Origin: Paralithodes platypus
Taxonomy: Eukaryota; Arthropoda; Malacostraca; Decapoda; Lithodidae
Reading direction: 5' to 3'
Assembly (NCBI GenBank): GCA_032716605.1
Contig: CM064519.1
Span: 27,601,401 to 27,665,400, forward strand
DNA length: 64,000 nucleotides
Shown: piece after piece, positions 47,665-58,950 of the stretch
How the letters are laid out: each line of letters starts with the position of its first letter
How positions within the stretch are numbered: the first letter of the stretch is position 1
The notes under the pieces: model-generated
The model's input: only the letters and a program-made list of their open reading frames with translations
Databases searched by the model: none
What the model was told of the DNA's origin: nothing
Made by a program: the position numbers and the translations under genes

Positions 47665-49061
47665 TATTTATCTGCTCAATTACCTATGTGTTTGTCTGCC
47701 TTCCTACTCATCTATCTATCTATTTACCTAAATACTGTATGTGTGTATCTATCTATTTATCTAATTGTCTATCATCCATCCATGTCATATAATATAATTA
47801 TAATAGGACATATGCAAATCAATAGGTGACTGTGCACCTCTTTTAGTGAGAGAAGCCATTAGAGGTGAGCCTGAGGGCATCCCCAACTTAACATAACCCC
47901 TGTGTCCGTCATAACAACTGATAGGTTTACATTCCTATGGGTCATACTCGAGTGTCACATTGAAAAACATAGGGTCACGTGGAGTGGAATTTACCATGGA
48001 CACTTAACACAGACGACAGTTTTTTCAACTGATCTAACCACACCCAGAACACCCTAGTGTCGCACCCATAGTCATACACAGAGAACTCACTCTTTTCACA
48101 CCCCACAGTAACAAGACAAGGCAGAACCAGCAAGACAATCACATCCTTGATAACCTTTGACATCTCACAAGTATATCCTGTTCCTATAAATAGTATAACC
48201 CAACAACACTTACATTCATCGGCTTGTATTCCATGTTGCTGTATTACCCATTGTTCCTACATTTAATCTAATTTTGTTCTTGATCCACCTTGATAAATGT
48301 TGGATGGTTCATAATGTAGTATTCCTTATTACCTACAATTCTATGGTTTGGAGTGGTGGCAGCTATACTTATATATACTTCTAGAAGCAGATAAATAAAT
48401 CACGCTTACTCCTAATGGTTAATCATAAACATTTACCTCTGGCGTCACACCATAAATTGACAACCTCGCAGAACAAGACTTAGTAGAGGTAGTCATAGCT
48501 TTCGGGAAGTCATTAGCTGTATTGGTGATGGGTAGAAGTGCGACTAAGAATAGGAGGAAGGAGAGTGAGTTGCCCTTTTCGAAATTAGCCTCACCCAAGG
48601 TATGAAGAAGGATATCAGGGCTGGTAGTGGTGCTGCTTCAGCATGTCATCCATCAGTTTTTCCAGAATCCCATTTTCTTTGGAGCTGTTATTGTCACATT
48701 TTCCTTGTTGTGGAGAAGTGGGTGAACTTCTGTAGATGTTGCTGTTCGTGAACTTGCAAATCTGAAGATACACATTCGTCACATTATCCTTGCTGTGAAG
48801 AGGTGGGTGAACTTGTATAGATGTTGCCGTTGGTGCACTTGAAACTCTGAGATAATTCAAATGCATAAGTGCATATAGATATTCTATAAAGTGACATTTA
48901 GTCACCTTAAAATAGATCATTCTTATTAACATTTTGCATTGAGTCTTTTGTTTGTTTTATTCAATAAATATCAATCAATATATATACAGTATATATCAGT
49001 ATGATATATTAGTACAGATTGATATACAGTACTCGATAAATGAATATTAATCGTAGTCATG
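47665..49061. other. No recognised gene; an 85-bp tandem duplication
   Basis: Two diverged adjacent copies of a stretch with GTGGGTGAACTT and TAGATGTTGC occur at about 48690-48776 and 48777-48858. (CTAT)-like simple repeats at 47690-47780. No gene recognised. Confidence 0.5.
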
Positions 49062-49680
49062 TTTTTTTTTTTTTTTTTTTTTAAAGAGACAATGAACGGA
49101 GGAAGGAAACAGATAAAATAAAAAGGTCCATGTGCCTAAAGGCATCCTCCATTCATAAATTTTTTGTAACAACTGGATTTAAACATTTGTAGATTGTAAG
49201 TTTGTGGAAAGCAATTCGAGGGAAGTGAATTCCAAAGAGTAGTAGCTCTGGGGATAAATGAATTCTGATAAGCAGAAGTTCTGCATTGTAGAGGAGAAAG
49301 TGTAAATTCATGGGCGCTCTCAGCTGCCCTAGTTCTACGGGGAAAGATGTGGAGAGGCGGCACAATTGAAGCAAGTTCCTCGGAACAATTGCTGTGAAAA
49401 TATCTGTATCTATATCTATTTCTTCGTATGGATAATGTAGGAAGGTCCTGTGTGATTGCAGGGTTATTGATTAATCTAATAGCTTTATTTTGAATTTTTT
49501 CCAACTGCCTCAATGCAACCACTCCACTTCCACCCCACGGAGGTGAACAGTAATCCATCTGAGAACGCACATGACTTTTATATATTACGGCCAATTGCTC
49601 GTCAGTGAAGAATTCTCGAACTCTGTACAGGAGTCCCAGTTTTTTAGAGGCATTCTTAGCAATGCTTCTAACATAATGTG
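49062..49680 (-). mobile_element. Jockey-like LINE, 5'-truncated copy with poly(A)
   Basis: Minus strand: 5'-truncated within pol, reading through SHVRSQMDYCSPPWGGSG, NKAIRLINNPAITQDLP, FPRRTRAAESAHEFTL and ATTLWNSLPSNCFPQTYN to MNGGCL and stop at 49136, then a 3' UTR and a poly(A) run (T run at 49062-49082). Same family as 32162-35951. It keeps CAG where that copy has a stop. A frameshift lies near its 5' end, and an internal tandem change (RNRYRYRYFH) replaces RSVASLALFYRYFH. Confidence 0.88.
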
Positions 49681-49689
49681 CTTAATCTT

Positions 49690-49800
49690 TAAACTGTCTT
49701 GGTGGCATAATGGTTTAAACGTGTAAGTTTTGTATGCGGTGTCCTGGGTATGAATCCTAGGAGGATCATATGCTTTATTTAATGTCATTGGGAGTTATTG
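49690..49800 (+). repeat. tRNA-derived SINE, copy 3
   Basis: A box TTGGTGGCATAATGGTTTAA (49699-49718), B box GGTATGAATCC (49747-49757, one change), then ATGTCATTGGGAGTTATTGG. Adjacent to the LINE copy, which appears to have inserted in this SINE's 5' flank. Confidence 0.8.
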
Positions 49801-49950
49801 GTGTTACGAACGATAATAGTTAATATCTATATCTATAATTTGCGAGGTCGGATCTTTAGTTATAAGTGCCACATTCCTTGTTCTTCCTGTTTTCGCATAA
49901 ACATTACGCTATTCATAGTGCAGCTGGGTCTGACTACACTGAGTACATGA

Positions 49951-50112
49951 TTAGATTGATATCCATTACTTCATAAATGGATATTAACCATAATCATGTC
50001 TTAATATTGTATCTTGATAAGGTGGTATAATGGTTAAAACGTGTAAGTTCTGCATATGGTGTCCTGGGTTCGAATCCCATTGGGAGTTATTGATGTTAAG
50101 AACGATATTTGT
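49951..50112 (+). repeat. tRNA-derived SINE, copy 4, with extended 5' flank
   Basis: A box AAGGTGGTATAATGGTTAAA (50019-50038), B box GGGTTCGAATCCC (50066-50078), then directly ATTGGGAGTTATTG. About 28 bases between B box and tail that are present in copy 3 are missing here. The 60 bases before it match the sequence before the LINE at 49005-49061. Confidence 0.85.
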
Positions 50113-51228
50113 TAACATAATACAATATCACACCACTAAATATACGGTAGGTCCAAATTAGTCCTTATCGAGATATATACTTGTATTGTACTGTAGAATT
50201 ATCGCAGTGTAAAGGTTCTATAATTACGTCCAATATCATCATCCTCATCTCATTAACTCACTACTTACGGTAATTACTACGCATTTGTTCTCTCCCCTCA
50301 TAAACTGTAACCTCGGCTCATGTAATTTCCTCCATTACGTCTCTCCAACCACTAATTTCGTGCTCGGATCATAAACTGTTCAAAAGGCAAAGTTTTAATC
50401 GTTTATTTGTGCTTAATTTAACAATTGAACACAATTGAAACACATAGTATGTGTCTAACTGTTGTTATATGTATGTGTTAAATTTCTCGGTGTATGGCAT
50501 GTAAGCATTTTGCGCAATGAGTACATTTTTGTTTTAAAATCTGATACCTGATAGATAGAACTAATTTGCAACAGTTGAGAAGACCATTCGAAAATAGCAA
50601 CTCATCGTTTCACCTTTTTCTCATTTGATTAGCTGACTAAGAGTGATACAATGGATAGCAGGTACAATGGAGGAGGGTGGCTGGAGAACTTGACTATATT
50701 ACAAAAGGGGCAAAGGTCAGGAAGTAGAAAAATTCACTCGAGAAAAGGTCTTTACTTTCTATACAAGCAAAAGTGAGAAGTGATAAACGTGTGAAAGGCT
50801 ATATATATGAATAACGGAAATATGTTAACAAACATCAACATGTTTGCACCCAATCACATCTTCATACACACACATACATTAACAATCACCATCCCGTACG
50901 TGTGTGTGTGTTTGTTTAGCTTTTATTCTTCCACCTGCTAAATGTTAGAGGAGCACTCATTATGTCTCTCATTGTGTCACCGTCACATTTCTTGTTCGCG
51001 TCTCCTTCACCATGAAATAGTTAGTGTAAATCATACTTTTCTCTCATATTATACTACTTCTTCTCTTTCACCTTCAAAAGTAGCATTGGACCTCTGAAGG
51101 ATCCAACTATATCTGGTCCTGAAATAGCTAAGATTTTATACAGCTCTTATGCCCTAGAATTTAAAAGAGAAAGTACCATTGGCATATCCAGGAGTAGTTC
51201 AAAAGTTTGATGTTATCAACAACGTAAC
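50113..51228. other. No recognised feature
   Basis: AT-rich unique sequence. Confidence 0.5.
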
Positions 51229-51550
51229 ATAAAGGGTTTAACAAAAGGAATGGATAAAATACTTAGCGTCAAGTCAGCTAGTGCACATGGCTTTCTACCC
51301 CGAATTATGTGAAATGCAGTGGCAAATTTATTGACAGAAATATGCAACAAATCCTTAGGATTTGGAGAGGTTCCTGAATATTGGAAGGTAGGTAATGTTA
51401 TCCCAATCTTTAAGAAAGGGGCTCATGAGAGTTCCGAGAACTATAATTTATTTATAATCAAACTTTTAGAAAGTACTGTATACTAGAAGAAAAGATGGTT
51501 GGCATCCTGAAAATCCACAACTTAATTATTGACACCCAATATGCTTTGAT
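51229..51550 (+). pseudogene. Fossil LINE reverse transcriptase (L2/CR1-like)
   Basis: Reads IKGLTKGMDKILSVKSASAH then GFLPRIM, stop, NAVANLLTEICNKSLGFG, EVPEYWKVGNVIPIFKKGA and HESSENY, then a degraded KLLESTVY and IDTQYAL. This is the fingers region (S-A-GPDG, P-IFN-SL-TG-VP-WK-A-V-PIFKKG, NYRP) of an L2/CR1-like reverse transcriptase. Stops and lost residues show that it is dead; the rest of the element is not recognisable. Confidence 0.8.
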
Positions 51551-52280
51551 CATATTTTCATAAAGCGTTAAATGGTCATGGCAACAGAAAAGGCATAGGA
51601 ATATTTTGTCTTAGGCATAAAGTGTTCAGCACAGCTGATGTTAAACGTGAGTGCACTGGCTATATGTGCGAAGATAACTAATTGAATGAAACGGTGGCAT
51701 AGAGACATGAAGGACTTGTGTTCATGGTATTACTTATGTATGGATTCCTGTCACATTTGAAATTCAAAGGAGATCTTGGTCCACTAACATTAAACTTGGA
51801 ATAATTGTGATCAATTCTACAGGAAATGACAACTTGATAAAGGTTTAACACCTGTACCGGCGACGTCTTTTAAATGTTATTCTAGCTATATTTAGACGAT
51901 TTTGTTCAGTTTAAGAAGGATCTGTGGTAGCAAAAATGGGTTAAGTGAGATATTTCGTAGCCTGTTGGTTGCTGGAGGCCCTATTGAAGCTGAATACAAA
52001 CGTCTAATAGTAGCCAGAATAAGGTACAACTACCATATATACCAATGATGTGATGATGCTATTAAGATACAATGTTCTATACATTATGAATAAGAATTAA
52101 GAGATAGACACAACGGATCTAGGATATTTCATAATATATTATATTTTATACATTATTGCAGTATTTATATAGTTGACCTTCCAGCCAATGTTAGAAACAA
52201 TGGTTCCAGTAGACCCCCTGAATAACTTTAATTATATATATGCATGCGGTATTGATCACACTATATTGTTATCTTTGCAG
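51551..52280. other. No recognised feature
   Basis: AT-rich; the part next to 51550 may be further decayed LINE sequence, but I cannot follow it. Confidence 0.4.
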
Positions 52281-52446
52281 GTGAGTGCCTAGTGAAGGAG
52301 GTGGAAGAGAGCGCTGTTGATGGTCAATTGTAAGTTAACTAATGTTACATGATATAAGTTAATTTTGATTGAGTGTAATTACGTTATTATTTCATGCCTT
52401 CTATTTTTGTTTTCGTAGGCAGTGGTTTCTGGCTAACTTCCCCTAA
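52281..52446 (+). CDS. Possible last two exons of an unidentified host gene
   Basis: Exon-like 52281-52329 follows TTGTTATCTTTGCAG and ends before GTAAGT. An 89-base intron-like stretch ends TTTTTGTTTTCGTAG, then exon-like 52419-52446 ends in TAA. Both parts join in one phase to give ECLVKEVEESAVDGQL joined to QWFLANFP, stop. The first exon is much more GC-rich than its surroundings, and AATAA-like sequence follows (52481-52486, CAATAA). I do not recognise the protein. Two consistent splice sites and a preserved frame make it better than random, but it is short. Confidence 0.35.
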
Positions 52447-53159
52447 GCTGATATTGATAACCTAACTATGCCTACCTTGCAATAAGCTTGTTAAATGAAC
52501 ACACACACTTCTCGATCCGACAGCTCACAATCACCACTTCATGGTATAACATTCCATGGCAATACATCTACACCTTTCATAAAGTAGAATAATGAAGATC
52601 AATATTTATAGTGTTACCGGTTCGGATATACTGTATATTACTAACACACCATTTTAAGCCCAATCAAACATATATTTAGATCAATTTTACTTCCTTCTTT
52701 CTCTTTCCCTCCTTTCCTCTATAATGAACAAACACGTACTCGTTATTGGTACACTCTTAGTACTATATTTCCTTTTACTTATTTCCTACCTCTCCGTTTA
52801 ATTGATTTTCGACTCGCTAATCTTTCGCAATATTTGTCTTGTCTGTTATATATTGTTGATGTTTGTTATATATTTGTTTCCACGATTGTACTTTCCTTGA
52901 TGTATCGTTAGTGTACTCTCCATTCCTCATTAGGTTAAATAATTGTATAGTTAAATTTTTGTATATTATAATGTTTAGTATGACTTCCCACTTCTTCTTT
53001 ACTTCTTTCACTATTTTCCTTTCTGCATGTGATTCCCTTCCATTTTTCTGACACAAATTGATCATGCGTAAATGCATAGGCTGTCCAGAGATGTTGACTT
53101 TCAATCTTGCAACTTCTCTCTCTCTCTCTCTCCCTCTTTCTCTCTCTCTCTAGTTCTCT
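52447..53159. other. No recognised gene; CT-rich junction
   Basis: AT-rich, ending in CT repeats (53115-53158) into which the second CR1 copy is inserted. Confidence 0.5.
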
Positions 53160-55987
53160 CGAGTTCTAAAACCGCAACTTTAAAGGTTTTCTATGCAAAC
53201 GCTCGTAGCATACGCAATAAATTTTCAGATTTAGAGGAACTAGTGTTTACAGAAAATTATGATGTGATTGGCATAACAGAATCTTGGCTCAATACACAAG
53301 ATAGAGACTTTTTAGCAGAGTATTCACTTCCCGGTTATGTAATGTTTGAGAAAAGCCGAAAAAATAAAAATGGAGGTGGCGTTTTATTTTATATCAAAGA
53401 AAGTCTTAACCCGACCCTCGTGTCAAAACCTCAAATTGTGAACGTCGACACATCTTTTGTGCTAATAAAGAATAATAAAGGTACAAAAATAATACTTGCG
53501 TTAATATACAGACCTCCAGCTCAATCAGTGCAAACTGACCGAGAAATTTACGAACAAATTGCAGATGTAAGTAACTCACAAGATACCGTAATTTTTGGCG
53601 ACTTTAATTTACCTGTGACCAAGTGGGGCGATACTCTTACTTCACACTCCGGACATGACTTGTATACGAACTTGCAAGAGAGTTCGCTTTATCAATTTGT
53701 TCGAATGCCGACCCGTGGTAATAACGTTCTTTACATTGTACTTGCAACAAAAGAAGAATTGATAGAGAATTTGAATGTTGGTGATGAATTCAGTAACAGC
53801 GACCATCGTACGATAACTTTCACTTTAAAGTTTACTAGTAACGAACCAAATAGTAGCATCGAAAAAGTCCCTAATTTCAAGAAAGCAAACTTCCATAAAC
53901 TTAGAGCTATGTTTAAAGAAACTGACTGGAGCTTTTTAATTAACAATAACGACATAAATACATCTTGGAAGTTATTCGAAACCACTTACCTAAAAGCAGT
54001 GCAAGACTGCATACCATCGAAAATACGGCGTCCAGGCCATAATAATAAGCCCAAATGGTGGAATAAAGATATTTCAAACTGCCTGCTTGCTAAAAAATTT
54101 TGCTAATGATAGATTAAAATCCTCACAAAATGACGGAGAAAGGGGGGAAATTTGTAGAGCTACGACGCAAAGCCAAAAAGTTAATTAAGCAAAGTAAAAA
54201 AACCTTAGAGTTACATATTGCGAATCAAAGTAAAACAAACCCGAAAGAATTCTATAGTTATATCAGAAAGAAAAAAGTAGTTACTTCAACTGTTGGACCG
54301 TTAGTCGATGAAAAAGGAGAATACACCAAAGACGAAGTACAAATGAGTAATGCCCTCAATACCTTCTTTGCATCAGTTTTTACAACAGAAGACCTCAGTG
54401 ATATCCCTACACCATCGCCGATTCAGATTGATAATTCAGATGTTCTAAGCAATATCACCGTTACAGAGAGAGAAGTATTGAATTGTTTAGATAAACTCAA
54501 GGTAAATAAAAACGCCAGGACCTGATACAATCTCTCCTAGAGTTCTAAAGGAAGCTAAGAATGAGCTCTCCAAACCACTGACATTACTATTCAATAAATC
54601 CTTGCAGTCTGGAACTATGCCTGATCAGTGGAAGCTAGCCAACGTAACACCGATATTCAAAAAAGGCAGCAAATCCCTACCCAGTAACTATCGTCCAATT
54701 AGCTTAACCTCAGTTGTATGTAAAATGCTAGAAACGGTCATAAGAGACAGACTCGTAAATCACTTAGAGGAAAATAACATACTTAAAGATACTCAACACG
54801 GCTTTCGTAAAAAACGTTCCTGTTTAACAAACCTCTTAGACTTCTCCCACGATATCCTCAACCTCTACGATGAGAGTAAAGCTGTAGATATTATATACCT
54901 TGATTTTCAAAAGGCCTTTGACAAAGTTCCCCACAAACGTTTACTGCTAAAACTAAAAGCGCATGGAATACAAGACGGTGTGTTGAAATGGATAGAAAAT
55001 TGGCTTAGCAACAGAAAGCAAAGAGTAGTCATAAAAGGTAAGGCATCTAAATGGACCAATGTAAGTAGCGGGGTACCCCAGGGATCGGTACTAGGACCAA
55101 TTCTCTTTCTAATTTACATCAACGACATAGATGAGGGTCTCACCTGCACAATCTCAAAATTTGCTGACGATACAAAAATTGCAAATAGCGTACTCTCAAA
55201 AGAACAAGTTGACGATATGCAACACAATCTAGATAAATTGTCATGTTGGGCCCAAATTTGGCAAATGAGTTTCAATGCGGATAAATGTAAAGTACTACAT
55301 GTCGGATACCTAAATGAGAAAGCAAACTATTCGATGAATGGCACTCAGCTTAAGAATGTAAACAGAGAAACTGATCTGGGAGTAACAATATCGAGTAACC
55401 TAAAACCGAGTCAACAATGTTCAGAAGTTGTTAAGAAGGCAAACAAAATAATTGGCTTTATAGGCAGGTCATTTGAGCATAAATCCAAAGAAGTTATCCT
55501 AACCCTTTACAATTCCTTAGTCCGCCCTCTTCTGGAATACTGCGTTCAATCCTGGTGCCCTTATTACCAAAAAGATATAAACAAGCTAGAACGAGTTCAA
55601 CGTAGAGTTACCAAAATGATACCTAGCCTAAAGAACAAACCATATGAAGAGCGTCTTAGAGAATTAAATCTATTTCCTTTAACCCAGCGCAGATTAAGAG
55701 GCGACTTAATTCAAGTGTTCAAAATCATCAAAGGCATCGACAATATGAACTGTAGCAAGTACTTCACTATCGACCACTCTAATTACACGCGGGGAAACGG
55801 TTGCAAAATTATTGGTAAATCTTTTAACTCGCACGAATCTAAGAATTTCTTCTTCAATCGAGTTGTCAACTTGTGGAATGGGCTTCCCCGAGACGTTATA
55901 GACTGCAGCACCGTTGATTCATTTAAATTCCGCCTAGACAAATATCTCGCATCAAACCCGCGACTGACTGCGTTTGTAAATGAATAA
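53160..55987 (+). pseudogene. CR1 ORF2, copy 2: endonuclease plus reverse transcriptase, frameshifted
   Basis: Same protein as in copy 1, in three pieces: the endonuclease to about 54100 (GITESW, YRPP, FGDFN, NSDHRTI), a linker 54130-54525, and the reverse transcriptase 54602-55987 (NYRPISLTSV, YLDFQKAFDKVPH, SGVPQGSVLGP, FADDTK, WNGLPRDVIDCS). Frameshifts are single inserted bases near 54097, 54140 and 54508 (A run). All three sites are intact in copy 1, and the three frameshifts of copy 1 are intact here. Amino-acid differences between the copies are few (for example NVLYIVL against NVLDIVL). Confidence 0.93.
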
Positions 55988-56039
55988 CTTTATCCTCCCC
56001 TCAGTTACTAACCCATATGTCCCCTACTAACTTCCTAGT

Positions 56040-56059
56040 CCTGCCACGTTAGTGGCAGG
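56040..56059 (+). other. 3' UTR stem-loop of CR1, copy 2
   Basis: CCTGCCAC-GTTA-GTGGCAGG, identical to the stem-loop in copy 1 (7056-7075). Confidence 0.75.
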
Positions 56060-56180
56060 GCAGTAGTTCCCTTTCCAATGTTCCCTTACCCACTCTAAAC
56101 CACTGTTTGGACACTTGATCCTCAGTGTTTTGGAGGACAAGCAACCTAGAAGGGTCACTAGACCTGTTGTTGCTTGATTT

Positions 56181-56214
56181 CCTTTGTACTCCTTTGTACT
56201 CCTTTGTACTCCTT

Positions 56215-56220
<6 letters not shown>
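56181..56220 (+). repeat. CR1 3' tail, four 10-bp units
   Basis: Four perfect CCTTTGTACT units, running into (CT)n and (TA)n. Confidence 0.9.
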
Positions 56221-56311
<91 letters not shown>

Positions 56312-56332
56312 TCTGTCTGTCTGTCTGTCTAT
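56221..56332. repeat. (CT)n, (TA)n and (CTGT)n microsatellites
   Basis: Compound microsatellite directly after the CR1 tail. Frames across it are spurious. Confidence 0.97.
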
Positions 56333-56383
56333 CTCTCATATTCAGATAAATAGTCAGGCTAAGTTGAGGTACTATCAACAATA

Positions 56384-56545
56384 AAAGTTCGTTCCCCCAA
56401 CCAGCCACTGAGTGAATCCGAAACACCTGGGGATCGACAAACAAAGTAGCTGAAAGAAGTGCCATTTACACCCATGAAATGCCTCGTTTTTGGACCCCCA
56501 GGTGATTAGGATTCACGCAGTGGCAGGTTGGGTGAGCGAACCTTT
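56384..56545. mobile_element. 162-bp foldback element
   Basis: Two arms of about 50 bp form an inverted repeat: AAAGTTCGTTCCCCCAACC, GCCACTG-GTGAATCC and CACCTGGGG on the left match the complement of the right arm (AAAGGTTCGCTCACCCAACC). The loop is about 60 bases. No clean target-site duplication was found, so the class is open. Confidence 0.6.
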
Positions 56546-56656
56546 GTCATTGATCGTACCAAAACTCATTGTTCATCATGGTAAACATATCTATGGATAT
56601 GTGAGCTAGTATCGTGGAATACGATAGTTAATGGGATACTTGGGACGTATTCTGTG

Positions 56657-56740
56657 ATACAGTATTACGGATCACATGCTTTCATTTATTTCATTGGGAG
56701 GTGTTTGGTGTTGGGAGTGAAATTAATCAAATTAGATTAT
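56657..56740 (+). repeat. tRNA-derived SINE 3' part, copy 5 (truncated)
   Basis: GGATCACATGCTTTCATTTA followed by TTTCATTGGGAGGTGTTTGG and GTGAAATTAATC matches the 3' module of the SINEs at 42455 and 42765. The A and B boxes are missing. Confidence 0.8.
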
Positions 56741-58532
56741 TATGCAGTATTACGATACTATAATACTATAATACGATACTGTATTATGATAATTTACGAT
56801 GCAGTACGGTATTGTTATGGCAACGCTCGTTCACTCTTGTTTTTATTATTATTTGAAGTCATATACGTTAATTGTATTCATAAATATGATGATATTCTAC
56901 CGACTACCTTCAACACTAGTTAAATTATATTTGTATCATATGGAAGCTGTAACAATAATTGTATTAGCATAATAGACATACTGCATTACGATCATTTGGA
57001 CAGCCTATGAGGCTGATCACTGAGCCTCTACCAACATGCATGGCCTTGGTATGGCCTCTACTTAGCAGCTGTGGGTAACCTCAGTCTTCCCCCCATGGCA
57101 AAACTGGCAACGTATTCTCTCGTATTATTCTCTCGACACACCTCACTTCCATAGTTCATATTTCGTAGCGTACTTCACAGATGAGCTATTGCATTATCAT
57201 ACATTACATCTATTATACTGAATAGATACCGAGTGATAATTGTAAACACTGAGTTAGAAGTGTTCATGGCCAATATTATTTATGCTATATATACACGCAG
57301 TTCGGTTAATTTAATATTGTTGTCCTAAGTCCTAGGACCCTAAACCTACGTTAAGTTAGAAATATGTGACTGGACAGACCAAGTACCGGTATTGCAATAT
57401 GATGAACAATTATATACTGTATACCTTACATGCATATTTCCAATATAAAAACAAAAGCTCCATGGAGTTAATAGTAAGCGATACCTTAGGATGGACAAAC
57501 CTACTAGTTTTTGGCACAGTCTTGCTATTTCATTAAGCAGTTCGTGAATGATCAGTGGCCAAAATTACTATTTGTCCATGCCCTTTCCAAAATAGCTACG
57601 GTAACAGTAACGGCTTCATCTAGACGGAATATTTCGCCAAGCTTTCAGGCATTTCATTTTGAATGTTGAATTAAAAACGTAAATGCATTCAGACTTTCTA
57701 AATGGATATCAAAATTATGTAATATTTGTGTACTCAATTTTTTTATTTAAAGTTGATTGGAAAAACAAATGACCATAACCTTTCATATTGGCTTACATTG
57801 CTCCAGGGTCTCCCATTGTGATGTATAATTACGTTCCCATTAGACTCACATTGATCGTAATAACTGACCTATATAGCCAATGCACACACTCATACAAGTT
57901 TCAGAAGACTGAGTGCGTAGACAGAAAGGCACACAATTATAACATCTAGTTGGTAGTCAAGTATAATTTGCCTACATAGAAAATAGTTGAATGGCTTTTC
58001 GTCCAAATACGAAACATTAATTGTAAACTCATCCACAAGCAAAGACATAAACACAACATCGAAAATAACAACTAAACAACATCGGTTATGCAACATACAC
58101 ATCAACACAACCATTATTTATAACATGATCGAAACAAAACAAATCCATCAGCAACAATACTACCACCACCATTAGTAACAAGAATGATTACATTAACAAA
58201 TGAAAAACAGTATTAACATAAATAGCAAATATAACGGGATGAACATCAAGAACGCCATGATTTTAAGAACCCAATGGGAAAACTAAAGGGCGAATATCCA
58301 AAGCTATCGACTTATTGCATAACCTTGGCAAATATTTTAAAGTTAAATTGATTTCTTGTACAAACAGCTGCTGTGTGAAATATTTATGTTGTTTATCTTA
58401 ATGAACTCCTTTTAGCTGCCATATATTCTTCATAAGATTCATAAAATCGTCTAAATGAAGCTAGAATATAATTAAAAACACGTTGCTGGTAGAGAAAGAG
58501 TTAAGACTTTCGGCAATTACTTATACAGGTGT
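56741..58532. other. No recognised feature
   Basis: AT-rich unique sequence with short frames only. Confidence 0.5.
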
Positions 58533-58599
58533 ATTTTATTTTGGCCACCCCTTCGGGGATCGCGGCGTCAGGCAATAGATAGATAGATAGATTTTATTT
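58533..58599 (+). mobile_element. Orphan 49-bp RTE 3' tail with target-site duplication
   Basis: 58542-58590 reads GGCCACCCCTTCGGGGATCG then CGGCGTCAGGCAATAGATAG and further GATA units. It is the same 3' end as the RTE element at 36748-36794. ATTTTATTT flanks both sides (58533-58541 and 58591-58599), a 9-bp target-site duplication. It is an extremely short 5'-truncated insertion. Confidence 0.85.
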
Positions 58600-58913
58600 A
58601 TTCGTTGCATGGTAAAAGTTGTTTTACAAGTATAGCAGCAACATAAAACACATGTTTACCAACAATAATGATATAATGGATAAATTATTGAAAGTACCCA
58701 CATTCGTGAAAATCCCAAATAATTTCCTTTGAAGAATTGCACCATTCATATGTTAACAATATTGCTTAACTTGATGTATAGGTCGGATCCGTGTGTGTCA
58801 TTCTGAGTGTAGGTGTTCTTTTACACACACTCATATAAACAAACAAAAAACACACATATACGTTTATTATCACATCGCACACACACACACCCCCACACAC
58901 ACACATACACTCA

Positions 58914-58950
<37 letters not shown>

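Larger units (their letters stand above)
53160..56220 (+). mobile_element. CR1-type LINE, copy 2, 5'-truncated
   Basis: Matches copy 1 from position 9953 (minus) to its 3' end almost base for base. It begins inside ORF2 just before the endonuclease (KTATLKVFYANARSIRNKF), with no ORF1. The 3' UTR has the same stem-loop, and the tail is four perfect CCTTTGTACT units (56181-56220). 5' truncation is the usual outcome of target-primed reverse transcription. Confidence 0.95.

Noticed and set aside
42455..50112. Functional tRNA genes at the A/B-box sites
   Set aside because: No complete acceptor stem or standard cloverleaf, and the same 3' extension is shared by several copies, which fits SINEs.
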